A DNA stretch of 64,000 bases from Mycogone perniciosa. Lineage: Eukaryota; Ascomycota; Sordariomycetes; Hypocreales; Hypocreaceae. Each line of letters starts with the position of its first letter. Position 1 is the stretch's first letter. Shown here piece after piece: positions 22,046-32,789 of this stretch. The position numbers were made by a program, and so were the translations under genes. Under the pieces are notes generated by a model, which was given only the letters and a program-made list of their open reading frames with translations, was not told the origin of the DNA and searched no databases. The stretch lies in assembly GCA_025331125.1 (NCBI GenBank), contig JAOALB010000154.1, positions 58,086 to 122,085 on the forward strand. Reading direction: 5' to 3'.

Positions 22046-23120
22046 ATGGCAGATCTCCCTATGGCGACCGAGGCGCCTCCTTACGCCATCACCGAATTCA
22101 CTTTCAGCGACCGAAATACCAAGTCCGAGCTGACCGTCATGTGCAATGACAAACAGTTGTTGATCCGCCTCTTCGCCGATTCCTTTGACGAATCACCTCA
22201 TCTCAAAGAACGGTTTCCATTATTCTTTCATGTTGCTGAGGAGTTTGAGATGGATGGCTTCACCGTCGAAGATTTCTATGATTGGGTTATGGAATCATTA
22301 TTCCTCTCCTCGGCGACAGCCTCCCGGACGGAGGTGACGTACTAACGCTTCAAGATTTCTTCTTCTCCGAGATTTAGTTATATACATTACGTGTAGTTGC
22401 TGGAGAACTAGCCCCTTTCCCATACACAGCCAGCGACAGCAATAATAGCAAGCTTGGATATGGCGTCCGTCTTCTACACGAGCTCTTCTCACGATGGCGA
22501 TTGTTCGTCCCTTCAGAGCTCGAGATCCGTACTGAGCCTTCGGAGAAGGCCCTCTAGGGACTGTCCAAGAGGGTACGGCCTATGGGTGCAAGAGACGTCT
22601 TCTTCCTCAAGCTGGTGTGATGGGGGACGTAAATTCTGCGAAAAGGGAGCTCAGCAACTACGAGAGGATTGACGATACGGGACCGAAAGAACAGTTGCTC
22701 ATCTCTCGCTTGCATGGTCTGGTCCAAGACGATACTGGCCTGGTATTCGGATTGTTGCTCACCTATATCGACTGTAGGAACTTGACCTTGGCCTACGCTG
22801 CGAGGTCCGACGTGCCTAACTCTGTGCGACGTAAGTGGGCGGCCCCGGTCAAGTCTATCGACGAACGGTTACACACAACCAGCATCTGGGGTGACGTGAA
22901 GGTGGTTAACGTCTTGATCGATATCAACAAGGAGGCATGAATGATCGATTTCGGCGGGGGCTATACAGAGAGGGATGGGTAGACAAGGAGGCTGCTGGGA
23001 CGGTAGCGGTCGATTTACAGGGTCTGGCAAAGATTATGAGCTTTCTTGGCGTATACCTAGGCCCTTATACCACAAGGATGCAAAGCCCTGCACATATCTT
23101 AGTACCGTCATTATATCAGT
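22046..23120 (+). pseudogene. Broken fungal protein-kinase-like gene
   Basis: Fragments in several frames together resemble a large, lineage-expanded fungal kinase-like family. 22046-22345 (MADLPMATEAPPYAITEFTF...) may be the N-terminal part. 22617-22940 carries RLHGLVQDDTGLVFGLLLTY and the catalytic-loop-like block WGDVKVVNVLIDI. The next codon after the segment ending NKEA is TGA at 22938-22940, and the frame then continues with MIDFGGGYTE, the Mg-binding DFG-like motif. A frameshift follows before GWVDKEAAGTVAVDLQGLAKI (to about 23070). A further in-frame stop near 22374 separates the N-terminal piece. At least two nonsense changes and a frameshift make it a pseudogene. The stop where the family has Trp fits a G-to-A transition. 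Confidence 0.7.
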
Positions 23121-24434
23121 AATACTAGCGGCTATGAAGGCATGTTCACGCTAACTGCTGTGCAGAACCGAAGCCACCCCTAATATCGCTCAGCTCTATC
23201 CCGAAAACCCGGGCACCAATTCCTGACCTATCGACGGTGATCATTGCATAGCTATACAGCATTGTAACAAAGTCGATGGGGCTTAAAAGAACGGTATAGG
23301 AGGGCTTAGGGGCCGTAGTAAATGAGCTGAACGAACATCCTTCTGGAAGACTTGACCACCGAGAACAAAATCCCGCGCCTTCTCATCACAACAATTCAGA
23401 GCACGGACATCATCGCGATGAAACAAGAGATTATGAATTGCATTGACTGTACTCCGTACTTCACACCCCGTACTGGAAAGAAAGCCGTATAAGGCAAGGG
23501 ACCAAATAAGACCTAGGAACAGTACAGTTTAGTTTGACAGTTAATTAATAAATAGCTTTTCTATAGTACGAATCTATACATAGGTAGTGTAGCTTTCTGG
23601 ATTATCAGTGGTACGGAATATTACTAAGTACCTAGTTACGAATATATCCACCTGCTTAATAAATTTACTAAAAATTATAAATACAGAGTTGTACTTTAAG
23701 TTCATTGATGAATAATGATTACATTAGATGCCAATTTTATTATTTAATATACTATATGATATTAACACTTGATAAAAATATCATACTAGCTAGGCCTTCT
23801 ATCTATATCAAAGGAACATGAAAGATAACTTCAAGACTGGGCTTACCAGGCTTAACTATTTACAACTTTGGTACTGGAGAATGTCTCAAATATGGCTAGT
23901 CGGTCTCAGTAAGTGCTTAAAGGGATGTGGCCATTCGAAAGAGCGGGTTGGCAGACGATGCAGCAAGAATCTCTCCGAGATTGTTTCCGAATTAGCCAAA
24001 TTTTTGGGAGGATGTCAATTCCTCGTATTAGCAAGGGCTGCAATCAAGATGATCGGATCTCTTGACGCCAAATTGGCGATGTGAATGACAATACTAACAT
24101 CATAGCAAAAGCCGAGGCCCTGTCAACCTCGTGTCTCAAGTTCAATATACTCGTCCAGTCAATGCATCAGAAGACTGCAAGTTCAGGTCACTAAACACCG
24201 CGCTAACGACTGGTGGTCTGCTGTGTGAAGATGCGAGTTTCCACGTCGAGGTCCACCAATAAATAAATAGGTGACTATAGACAGGCTGATAATATATACA
24301 GATTTGTATACACATTCTCTTTAGATTGCCAACCCCTGCGTACGCCATATGCATGACGTGAGTAACCAACGAGTATGAAGAAAAAAGACTATACATGAAA
24401 ATTGAATAAAAGCATGTGCTGATACATACCCCAA
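23121..24434. other. AT-rich intergenic stretch
   Basis: About 1.3 kb. 23520-23810 is strikingly AT-rich, with many TAT/ATA steps. An 88-codon open frame at 23818-24084 has no recognisable domain. This looks like decayed non-coding or old repeat DNA. Confidence 0.5.
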
Positions 24435-24797
24435 CTAGCAGCCATTCCAGCACTGCATTGAGTAGATACCATTCATTGTGACTTGGATGTCCTTGTTCCA
24501 TTTGCCTTTCTCCTCAAAATAAGCCCCTGAGCAGTCTGGGGTCGTATAGAACTTGCAGTTTGTGATATCCGCATTCTTATTGCTGTGATATATCATGGCG
24601 CAGTTGAGGCCCAGAGAGTATGAGAAACATTTGGACTTCGCACAACCCTCAGTCCAGCCGGTGATATAGTGGCCACCACAGTTTTTGCCGTCGCCTTGAA
24701 GATAAGGTGCTGGGTTATTTGTGAATACCGATACCCATTGTGAATGGGCGACAGGTGCCAATAGAAGAGAGGCCAATGCAATAGTGAATCTGACCAT
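24435..24797 (-). CDS. Small secreted cysteine-rich protein
   Basis: Intronless, 120 aa. It begins with a good signal peptide (MVRFTIALASLLLAPVAHS, cleavage predicted before QW). The mature part of about 101 residues has eight cysteines (GKNC, EGC, SKC, LNC, TNC, PDC, MQC, and the final NGC), enough for four disulfide bonds, and is rich in Asn, Gly and aromatic residues. A TATA-like element lies about 170 bp upstream. It is isolated in a gene-poor, AT-rich neighbourhood, a common setting for fungal effector-like or antimicrobial secreted proteins, but that role is inference only. No family is recognised. Confidence 0.75.
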   Translation of the reverse strand: MVRFTIALASLLLAPVAHSQWVSVFTNNPAPYLQGDGKNCGGHYITGWTEGCAKSKCFSYSLGLNCAMIYHSNKNADITNCKFYTTPDCSGAYFEEKGKWNKDIQVTMNGIYSMQCWNGC

Positions 24798-24967
24798 TTT
24801 CGAACCTATACGGTAGAACTCAGACTGTCAGCAAGAGATTTGCCTTGGTTTTCTATGGTTTTTTTGGAGTCTGCTACTATATCCTACCTGGTACGTACGA
24901 GTATGGAGAAGGATATGAGGGATGGAGGGTCTGCAATGGCCTAGCTGCAAACCGGTTTATTTGGCTG

Positions 24968-24975
24968 TTTATATA
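24968..24975 (-). promoter_or_regulatory. TATA-like box, cysteine-rich protein gene
   Basis: TATATAAA on the minus strand, about 171 bp upstream of the start codon. Confidence 0.4.
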
Positions 24976-26452
24976 CGTATAGCTAAGAGCAACTGTGACA
25001 GGTGCAGCTAGTCGCCCGATTAATCCTCAAAAGGTTTCTATCATGCCGCTAACAAGACAGAATGTCCAAGCTTCAAGCCATTATGGTAGTATATATTCCC
25101 TACAGAGTACTACTTGAGTATGTGAAACCTAGGCAGTTTAGGTGTCGGGATAGCTGGATATTTCTTGATTGCGGAGTACTATTGTACCAGTTAGTGCTTA
25201 AACATGGTCTTGGTTTACATTAGGGCTTACCCAAGGAGAATGGCAGCATGTACGAAGTACGGAGTAACACTGATGTTGTGCATGTTTATTTAAACCTCAT
25301 TGTAATTCACGCAAACTACGACATACATACTCCTATGATGATTCAGTGTCTTGCCTTAGTCGGGTTTTCCTGATCCCTGGTAGCGTCGCTGATCAGGACT
25401 GCTAAGCTCGGTGCTTATTCGTTACTTACGCCCGTGCTTTGCCCGACTATAACTAAGGGATTTCGGTGTTGGGTAGTAATAGTACTAGTGCTAATACTAC
25501 TCCTAGTAGTCGAGCTGTACGAGTAGTAAATGAGGTGCTTATCCAATCTAACAGAAAGCTATTACCGGGCAAATATCTCCCTTTTCTTGTACTGAGCCAT
25601 ACTCCGTAGTAACGTAACAACTTGTGCTGCTGCTTCTGCTGTGGGGAAGAGACGCGTAACAGATCCGACTCTTTACGGGGTGCAGCATAATAATGGGGTA
25701 GGTGGATCGCAGTCAAGGCACTTTCGCTCTGACTCGAGAGAACGGCCGTGCGTGGAGTAGTATTGGTCTACTCGTACAAATTACGAAAGGACCTTGAAGG
25801 TCCAATTGCTGTTGGAAGAAGGTCGCAACAAAGAATTTGACAGTCCAAGGACATGTACGAAGTACGAAGAACCCGATTACTTGCTTGGGGCTGGCGACGT
25901 CCATTAAAACTGGCATTCGGCTTGGGATGAAGCAAAACAGTGGTGGAATGAGTCGATTTAACACATCCAACAACTTGTCTCAGGGCCTAATGTTACCAAA
26001 AGCATTGGAGCAGGTCTATGGAAGCACGGATGTCTATTACCGAGTCAAATAGTACCTTACTAACTAGTACTAGCCCGAACAAATTAGAAGTAGTCAGCAT
26101 TGTCCACTTTCCCAGATCAGATATACTAGTAACCGAATCTGACATGGTTTGCTGGGCAAAACGTAATAGTACTTACTAGCAAGCAGCTATCACGGCACTC
26201 ATTACCCAGCATGATTATTTCGGTTAACTGCAATACTCCGTACATACTCCGTAATCAGAGGAGGATAAAACCTTTTCAGACAAGAAAGCAAATAACAGTT
26301 CATTAAAATCATACTACTACTACTGCCATCAGGACTTTGTACTAGTAGTAATTCGCAAGTTTCCCAGATTTCTCGAATATAAAGCATCTTAATCCTAGTA
26401 ACAATCCCAAAGGGTAAATACGACTACTACTACTACTACTACTCCGGAGGGC

Positions 26453-26517
26453 TCTCAAAATCGACAATCCCGTGTCCTGTCCTAGCGAAGCGGGCACGGG
26501 GATTGTTGATTTTGAGA
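26453..26517. repeat. Inverted repeat (long hairpin)
   Basis: The left arm 26453-26474 (TCTCAAAATCGACAATCC then CGTG) pairs with the right arm 26495-26517, with one mismatch and one single-base bulge. The loop is about 20 nt. It directly follows a run of ACT repeats. It could be a fold-back relic of a miniature transposable element or a transcribed hairpin; nothing decides between them. Confidence 0.7.
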
Positions 26518-27892
26518 CCCCGTTAGTACGACACACGTGGTTCGGACTCAGACAATTCTGAAAAGTGCGAGTAGTTGTTGAGCGGCCCGATATTACAGGG
26601 AATACGAGGTGGGACACAGTCAAGGGTCTTATAAATTGGCTGGCCAGGGAACCATGGGAGTCAAGGGAAACGCTTCAAAAGACGCAACTATTCTCGAAGC
26701 CCCTTTCGGCTCCACAGAAGTTTCGTGAAAGCTATAAGACGGACTCTGTTTTGCAGGTTTTTGTATCTACCACAGCCACCACAACAGAGGTTTGCCGGAC
26801 TGGTACTGTAACAACAATGGCTAGCTCCATTACGTATGTCTAATTTTAACCGTCAAGTTTCGGAATTCTATAGGGACAGGGGTAATTGGGGGTGTGCAGA
26901 ATGGTTAGTCGCGGTCACCACCCTGGCTGTCGTTGTTTGGGGGCTACAACTCTCTCACAAATTTATACCGCCTCTTCGACTAATAGGTTCTTCTCTCCGC
27001 TAGGATACGACTCGTTAATATTGCTGGCTCATGGACTTTGAGCAGAAGCCTCGTTCGTCACTGGAGTCGAGTGAATGAGATCTGGATCTCATCCCGTCTT
27101 CTCTTAAATAGAAGCTCCATCACTTCTTCATCGCTGATCTGTGCGTCTCCTGTCGGTATATCGGCCATCACCTCGAACGTTTTTCTGCCTTCACTAGCCT
27201 CTTTGTCTCCTCAAAATAGAGTCGGTGACTATTCTATTTGTCTGTACGCATTGATGCTGGATTGGCTATGTCCTTGACCATGCTGCATCTTGCGTCGGGT
27301 GGGATGTTAGCACCGTCATCCACTGCCAACAAACTGGGGTTTGTAAGTTACCGTCGACTCGGCTTTCAGGTCTGCTAACATCTCAGCCATCGATTTTGAT
27401 TTTTTTTTTAAAAAAAGCCTGGGTCAATATTGTATAACCTTTGTGCATATATTATCACTATTGTCTACACGGCATGCTCCTCCCTGCGTCTGATATATCT
27501 CGTCGTCTTTTAGACGCTCAATATGATACGCCAAAACTTGTCGGGTAGGTCCAGAAGTGACAGCATCTCAAGTAATTCTATAAACCCGGAAAGAATGCAG
27601 TCCCAAAACAAAACTTCAATGTGATATGAGCATGGGAAATGAGCATTCACTAATTAAAAAACCTTCAGAATTGTAAGAGAAGAACGTATCAGTTATTGAG
27701 TTGACTCTTGAACACGCATTGGCTGACGAAGTGTCTCCCCCTGACAGGATTCATTCATAGCCACACTGCGCCACGCTGATTAACGAGGACCAATGTTCGT
27801 TCAACAATGCCGCGGCAAAATAAACAGACGCATAAATGAATCATTCCCAATATTTCCTCGCCAAAAACTTGACAATTTCATAGCCAGCTGCA

Positions 27893-29407
27893 ATGAAACG
27901 GATTATTGGTCCGCTGGACAAAGGGAAGAAAGTAACACGCTGCCAGCTATGTGCGAAGAAGCATATCAAGGTCAGAAAGAGAGAAGCAAGCCATCTCCCC
28001 ATAAGATGCAATACTCATGTGTTTTAACAGTGCAAAGGTGGTTTTCCGTGCGCGTATTGCACACGGACACACAAGATATGCGAGCCCCAAAAGACATCGC
28101 AGACCACCGTCAAGTTCATTTCCTTCATGGGGCCGAGTGCAACAGCACGGCTACCCGTGCAAATGAGCAGACGTAACGACGTTATCTACCTGGATTACTT
28201 TCACTCATTCATCGCACGGTGTCAGTTCACCAGAGGATTTGCTTCTGTTAGCCCAGATCTCGCCCCGCTCTTTCAAACGTCTCCTTCGCTTCGAGATCTG
28301 GCTGTCGCAATTGGAGCCCTGGAGGCTAGCAGATGTGGCTCTATACGTTCGCCTGATAATGCCAACCATTCGGCTGAATATACTGCTTTTAGTTCCTATG
28401 GGAGATCAATTAGAGCCCTCCAGAGTCGTCTTGAGGAGCCTGATGTGGCTCACAGTGAGGATGTGCTCTGGGGGACCTTTCTCCTTGGACTTTTTGAGGT
28501 GCGTTAACATGCCGCGAGACAATTTTTATTTGAACGAATAATGCTAATCTTCTGGTCGCAGTTGATTTCCGAGCCGTCCGGTGACCGATGGGCGAAGCAT
28601 ATGTTGTACGGCACTTCGAGAATCCTGCAATTATCCGGCCCAGCCGAGCAGTTATTACCCCTTCGTTGGAGACTTTTTGAAGCCTTTCGAGCTTTAGAAG
28701 CAAACCGAGTAGTTCTGTATGGTGATGATAGTTTTCTTTCAGGAAATCAGTGGTTGAACTTCCAACATAGTCGGGCTGAGGTTGGATATGAGTCATCTGA
28801 CCCTATGGAGGCTGTTTTGGCACTGATTATACGAACATCTTCATTCAGCAAACGGTAAGTTCACAGAGAAATAGACGAAACCTATGTTTGACCAAAGAGA
28901 TGCAGTTTTTTCAACCATATTGAAAGCATACCGGAAGAACAGAGGCACGCCCACCCATCAATTGATGCGCTAGCTTGGGAGGGACTAGAAATGCAGATGA
29001 TGATCCTCAGTTGGCATCAAGAGATCCAATCAAGACTGGAAGACGAAGACGCTTACTCTAAATTGGCCCTGGCTTATTATCACGCTCTTCTGCTCTTTCT
29101 CACCAGAAATTATACGTTTTATGCATGTTGGGACAACACAATGATCCCTTCCTTGACATATGACGAGATCACCGAGCACACAAACGCAATTATCCTCTTG
29201 GCTGAGAAAATTCTAGAAATTCAGATTATTCCCGGGGTCATGCTTTTGTTTCCACTTCGAATGGCTGGAGCACATGCGATACAGATGCATCAGAGAGATA
29301 AGGTGGTGGGTATACTTGGCCAAATTTATCGGAAGGGATTCATTGTCTCGGATAGGATCATAGCGGACCTGAGAGACTTGTGGCAATGTCATAACAATCA
29401 TTTTTAG
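27893..29407 (+). CDS. Zn(II)2Cys6 transcription factor
   Basis: Four exons (27893..27970, 28031..28498, 28562..28854, 28906..29407) give 446 aa. The zinc cluster is at residues 17-43 with spacing C-X2-C-X6-C-X5-C-X2-C-X6-C (CQLCAKKHIK then CKGGFPCAYCTRTHKIC). It is assembled only after removing a 60 bp intron (donor GTCAGA, acceptor TTAACAG) between Lys26 and Cys27. The other introns are 63 and 51 bp with GTGCGT and GTAAGT donors. The rest is the helical regulatory region typical of this fungal family, with YLDYFHSFIARCQF, LRDLAVAIGALEASR and a C-terminal hydrophobic half. It is a fungus-specific nuclear DNA-binding regulator, likely binding CGG triplets. Its target genes are unknown; it lies next to two secreted-protein genes. 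Confidence 0.85.
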
Positions 29408-29587
29408 ACTTGGTCAACGATAAATGCTAATATATTTGAAGTGCAAATATATAACAAGAGCCTATGACCCTGCGAAAGTAGAAACGAACGGCGTTGTCTG
29501 CCACTGTGATGGTTTAATAAAGATGCACGGATACATCAGTGCTGTTTAATTTCCTCAACAAGCAGGCAAGAACATGCGAGACAGGTA

Positions 29588-30335
29588 TCACACAGCCTGA
29601 ATGTTGAAGAAATCGGTCATGGCTCTGGTCCGCCGATCAGGTGCAAAGTATTCGTACCCAACGACGACACCACAATTGGACACAAACACCGTCACCGGAA
29701 TCACGCCCTGGTACATGATAGCCCACTTCTTCAAAGTCAGCCAATAATCTGGAAGTCTGCATGAGTTGTGATGTACTTACAGAAGCCACGCGTCCGTCAA
29801 TGAACTGCCGATGGACCAGCCCTGTGAAGACAGCGCCAGAGCTAACCAAGAGATCTTTTGGGAAGATGGGAAAGTTGGAGTTGACATATCCTCTCCAGAC
29901 GTCAGGCTCGGCGGAATTATGGCTGTAGGTGGTCAAAATGTTTTCCACCAGGCCATCTTTTGTCACGTTGGCGTAATTGAAGAGCGACGAGGCGAGTTTC
30001 CCATCGGAAGCTTCGTCAGCAAGCACGAAACCCTTGGATGGAGAATTCTCGATGAATCCGGTAGTGATGTGGGATACGTTTTCGTCCCTGCATGTATTAG
30101 GCTTATTATTAGCTCAAATTCCAGAGATGGATGACTTGGAGGTAGCGTACCACTTGTGTTGGACGAAACTAGCCGTGAACTCGGCCTTTATCAATGGTGG
30201 GGAAGGCTGCTCAAAGTCCGAGGAGAATTCTAGCATGGACGATGGAAATGGAGGGCAGTCTGGGGCTTTGCGCGATGCTGCAACTGCCACAGAGGCGGCG
30301 AGCGGAGCCAGGAACAAGTAGTGAAAGAGCTGCAT
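29588..30335 (-). CDS. Secreted protein of unknown function, 209 aa
   Basis: Three exons (30335..30151, 30087..29781, 29725..29588) give 209 aa. Introns of 63 and 55 bp have donors GTACGC and GTAAGT and keep frame. The signal peptide is MQLFHYLFLAPLAASVAVAA. The mature protein has a SPPLIKAEFTASFVQHKW block, a Gly/Ser/Asn-rich middle and a C-terminus of short beta-type strands (MYQGVIPVTVFVSNCGVVVG). There are few cysteines and no transmembrane helix apart from the signal. The final acceptor is a GAAGAAG tandem that could add one Lys. A TATA box lies 80 bp upstream. It looks like a conserved fungal secreted family, but I cannot name it or give an activity. Confidence 0.78.
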
Positions 30336-30414
30336 TTTCTCTAGTGCTTATGTGTTTTTTGGTACGGAACTGTGCTGTCTGCTGTATCCTCACATTCCTC
30401 AGATTATGCTTCTC

Positions 30415-30423
30415 TTATTTATA
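30415..30423 (-). promoter_or_regulatory. TATA box of the 209-aa secreted protein gene
   Basis: TATAAATAA on the minus strand, about 80 bp upstream of its ATG. Confidence 0.5.
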
Positions 30424-31160
30424 CTTGCGAGCATGAACATGAGCTGAAAGAACTCCCAACTGACGCGGTGGTGACGAGTCCTACGTGTTTGATGCGGCTT
30501 CAAATGGAATAAATGCGCTCGATAACTACCGATTTGGAACATATTGAGTATTGTTTTAAGCATATTCCATGGTCCGGGGCTTGTCAGGCTGAGCCTTGGG
30601 TGCGTTCAATTACTTCCTATTACGGTAATTGGGTCGGCCCGTTCACCGGTCCATTCGCCGGCCTGTGGGGGCCGTCCGGCGTTGTTTCGGAGCAGAAGCC
30701 GGAAAGAAGTTGGCTAAGCTGGAGAGCATTTCGCACAGCCACTGTGCTAGCAAAGGAGAGAAGAGAGACATGCCATTACTAAGCATTGTCACCAATTGCC
30801 TAACTCCATGTCCTCTTTTCGGCGTTGAGTGATGACGAGCTATGAAAGCGGGGCTATAGAAATTACTTCTTACACATAGGCTGGCTGAGACGGACAGATG
30901 ATGAGGTCCGTCTGACAGCATTAGTACTCCGTACGCAGAGCCCGATTCATAATTCGGACATAACGTCCGCCCTCACTGTGTGTTCAATCTGTGTCATTTC
31001 GGGAAGTGACATTCGGAATCGTCGGACTCACTCCTCAACACTGGTTCTCCTGGTTTCTTTGGTTGAACATTATCAGCAGCCCGTGGAACTAAGAGCTCAT
31101 GAGTTAAAACTTGGAGCTGACGGCAAGCCGAGGCGATGAATGATGGTGTTAACTCATGTC
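30424..31160. other. Divergent intergenic region between two secreted-protein genes
   Basis: The shared upstream region of the 209-aa protein and the beta-propeller protein. It has a GGTCGGCCCG/CCGGCCTG GC-rich patch near 30630-30680 and a TACTCCGTA copy at 30925. No gene seen. Confidence 0.45.
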
Positions 31161-31167
31161 TATAAAA
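31161..31167 (+). promoter_or_regulatory. TATA box of the beta-propeller gene
   Basis: TATAAAA, 110 bp upstream of the ATG at 31277. An A-rich leader (AAAAAAAGGAAAATG) precedes the start. Confidence 0.5.
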
Positions 31168-31276
31168 CTACCATTCCTCTCCATTGTTGTGCAGCAGAAG
31201 AACTCAAGACAAGACTCAAAGTTCAATCAACAAAGTATATGCTTTGTGTTCTTATCTTTGATTCAAAAAAAGGAAA

Positions 31277-32239
31277 ATGAATTTCTTCTTCAGCATTGCT
31301 GTCGGCCTGCTCAGCGCAGGCCAGGCCCACGCCGTCCAAGTTCGTCAACTTTACCAATTCCCCAGCGTAACGCAGTGGGTTGAGAACATTGCCATTCGCT
31401 CAAACGGCCATCTCCTCCTCAACACTTTCGAAAATGCCCGAATGTACACTCTTGATCCTTGCGGAAAGAACACTCAGCCAAAGCTCGTCGTTCAAGTGCC
31501 TGACATCACCGCATTAACCGGGATTGCGGAAGTTGCCCCAGATGTTTTCGCTGTCTCTGGAGGTATCCTCAACCGAACAGCCATCAATTTCGTGGAGGGA
31601 TCTACCAAAATTGTGACTATCAACTTCAATAAGCGTCAGCATGATGGAACTCCGACACTGAGGACGATAGCCAAGATGCCACACGCTGGTCTGCTCAACG
31701 GGCTGGTCGCCTTGCCGAAGCATCCACACATAGTTCTCAGCACCGACTCCAGGACCGGCCAAATCGTCCGCACAAACACCGTTACTGGTCGCGTTGACAT
31801 CGCCTTCCAGGATGACAGATTCACTGCTGGCCCTTCTCCAAAGCATATCCCGCTTGGAATTAACGGTGTCAAGATATACAAGGATTACCTGTACCTAAAC
31901 AACATGGAGCAGCTCTGGTTTGGGCGCATCGAGATCAACGATTTCGGTGATCGAATTGGACAGTTGGAGATTCTAACTCACTTTAGTGCCAACCCTCTTA
32001 GACTAGTCGACGACTTCTCCATTGCCAAGGATGGCACTGCATACGCCGCCGCGGAACCCAATGCGCTGGTAAAGATCACACCTAATGGGAAGGCGGCTGA
32101 TTTTATTGGCGCGGACAGTAACGTCAAACTGGATAGCCCTACAGCGACAGCCCTGACTAAAGATCAGAAGATAATTTATGTGGTGACTTCTGGAGGCACT
32201 AATGGAAAGGGTGGCCAGGTGGTTGAAGTTCATTTGTAA
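31277..32239 (+). CDS. Secreted SMP-30/gluconolactonase-like beta-propeller protein
   Basis: Intronless, 320 aa, with a signal peptide (MNFFFSIAVGLLSAGQAHA). The mature protein is a repeat of four-stranded sheet motifs typical of six-bladed beta-propellers: WVENIAIRSNGHLLLNTFEN, LLNGLVALPKHPHIVLSTDS, GINGVKIYKDYLYLNN and VDDFSIAKDGTAYAAAEPN. The pattern matches fungal SMP-30/gluconolactonase-like or quinoprotein-like proteins, whose members hydrolyse lactones or esters with a bound divalent cation. Whether this copy is an enzyme cannot be told from sequence. It is divergent from the 209-aa secreted protein and close to the Zn2Cys6 regulator, so joint regulation is possible. Confidence 0.82.
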   Translation: MNFFFSIAVGLLSAGQAHAVQVRQLYQFPSVTQWVENIAIRSNGHLLLNTFENARMYTLDPCGKNTQPKLVVQVPDITALTGIAEVAPDVFAVSGGILNRTAINFVEGSTKIVTINFNKRQHDGTPTLRTIAKMPHAGLLNGLVALPKHPHIVLSTDSRTGQIVRTNTVTGRVDIAFQDDRFTAGPSPKHIPLGINGVKIYKDYLYLNNMEQLWFGRIEINDFGDRIGQLEILTHFSANPLRLVDDFSIAKDGTAYAAAEPNALVKITPNGKAADFIGADSNVKLDSPTATALTKDQKIIYVVTSGGTNGKGGQVVEVHL

Positions 32240-32789
32240 TGGAGGTCCTGAAGGAATCATAGCACGAAGAGGAGAGCATCGGAATGGATACCAAATGGAG
32301 ACCACTGGTATTAATGATGAAGGCATTATCTCAGATTTGCCACTCCATTAACTTTTCATGGCTTTCGACCAGGTGGTTCTATATCATAAATAGATGATGC
32401 GGATACAGAAATTAGGAAATTCTTTTGAAGCAGATGAGGGCATGCTACTTCGACAAGGTGCAGATTTATCCTACAGAAATGTTTACGGTTGCAGTAAGTA
32501 GAAGGCCTCCGCCTCTGAGTATGTGGAGGAAGTAGGATAACATAAATATGAGACAAGGTAACCTGCATATTTTTTAGACATCTGAAGAGTTTATAAAGTA
32601 CCATTTAAGTTGGATATTGCATAGGCTCATGTCTTCATGTTGTGGCGCAGATGAGTAGGAAAATCTTTAACTCAAACTCTCGCACTCGTTGTCAGTCATA
32701 TAAACTGACATGCCCTGATCTTGTTCTTCTCTCAAAAATAATATGGAGCCCTACAAGATACAAGGGACTCCGTGCTCTTTCTGAAGACG
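32240..32789. other. Intergenic between beta-propeller and F-box genes
   Basis: About 550 bp. It has the 3' UTR of the upstream gene and the promoter of the F-box gene; no other gene seen. Confidence 0.5.

Larger units (their letters stand above)
24798..27892. other. 3.1 kb gene-free region with trinucleotide runs
   Basis: There is no supportable gene. The stretch is peppered with TACTCCGTA copies (25258, 25600, 26234, 26245), with TAC/TAG trinucleotide runs (25476-25530, 26310-26350, 26421-26442) and with one long hairpin (26453-26517). A Thr-rich open segment near 26760-26840 may be a gene relic. A T/A run lies at 27399-27415. Confidence 0.5.

Noticed and set aside
23818..24084. 88-codon open frame
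   Set aside because: No family features; sits in AT-rich decayed DNA.
25330..25450. Possible 5S-like or tRNA-like folded region
   Set aside because: Checked against the conserved internal-box patterns by eye; no convincing A/B box or cloverleaf.
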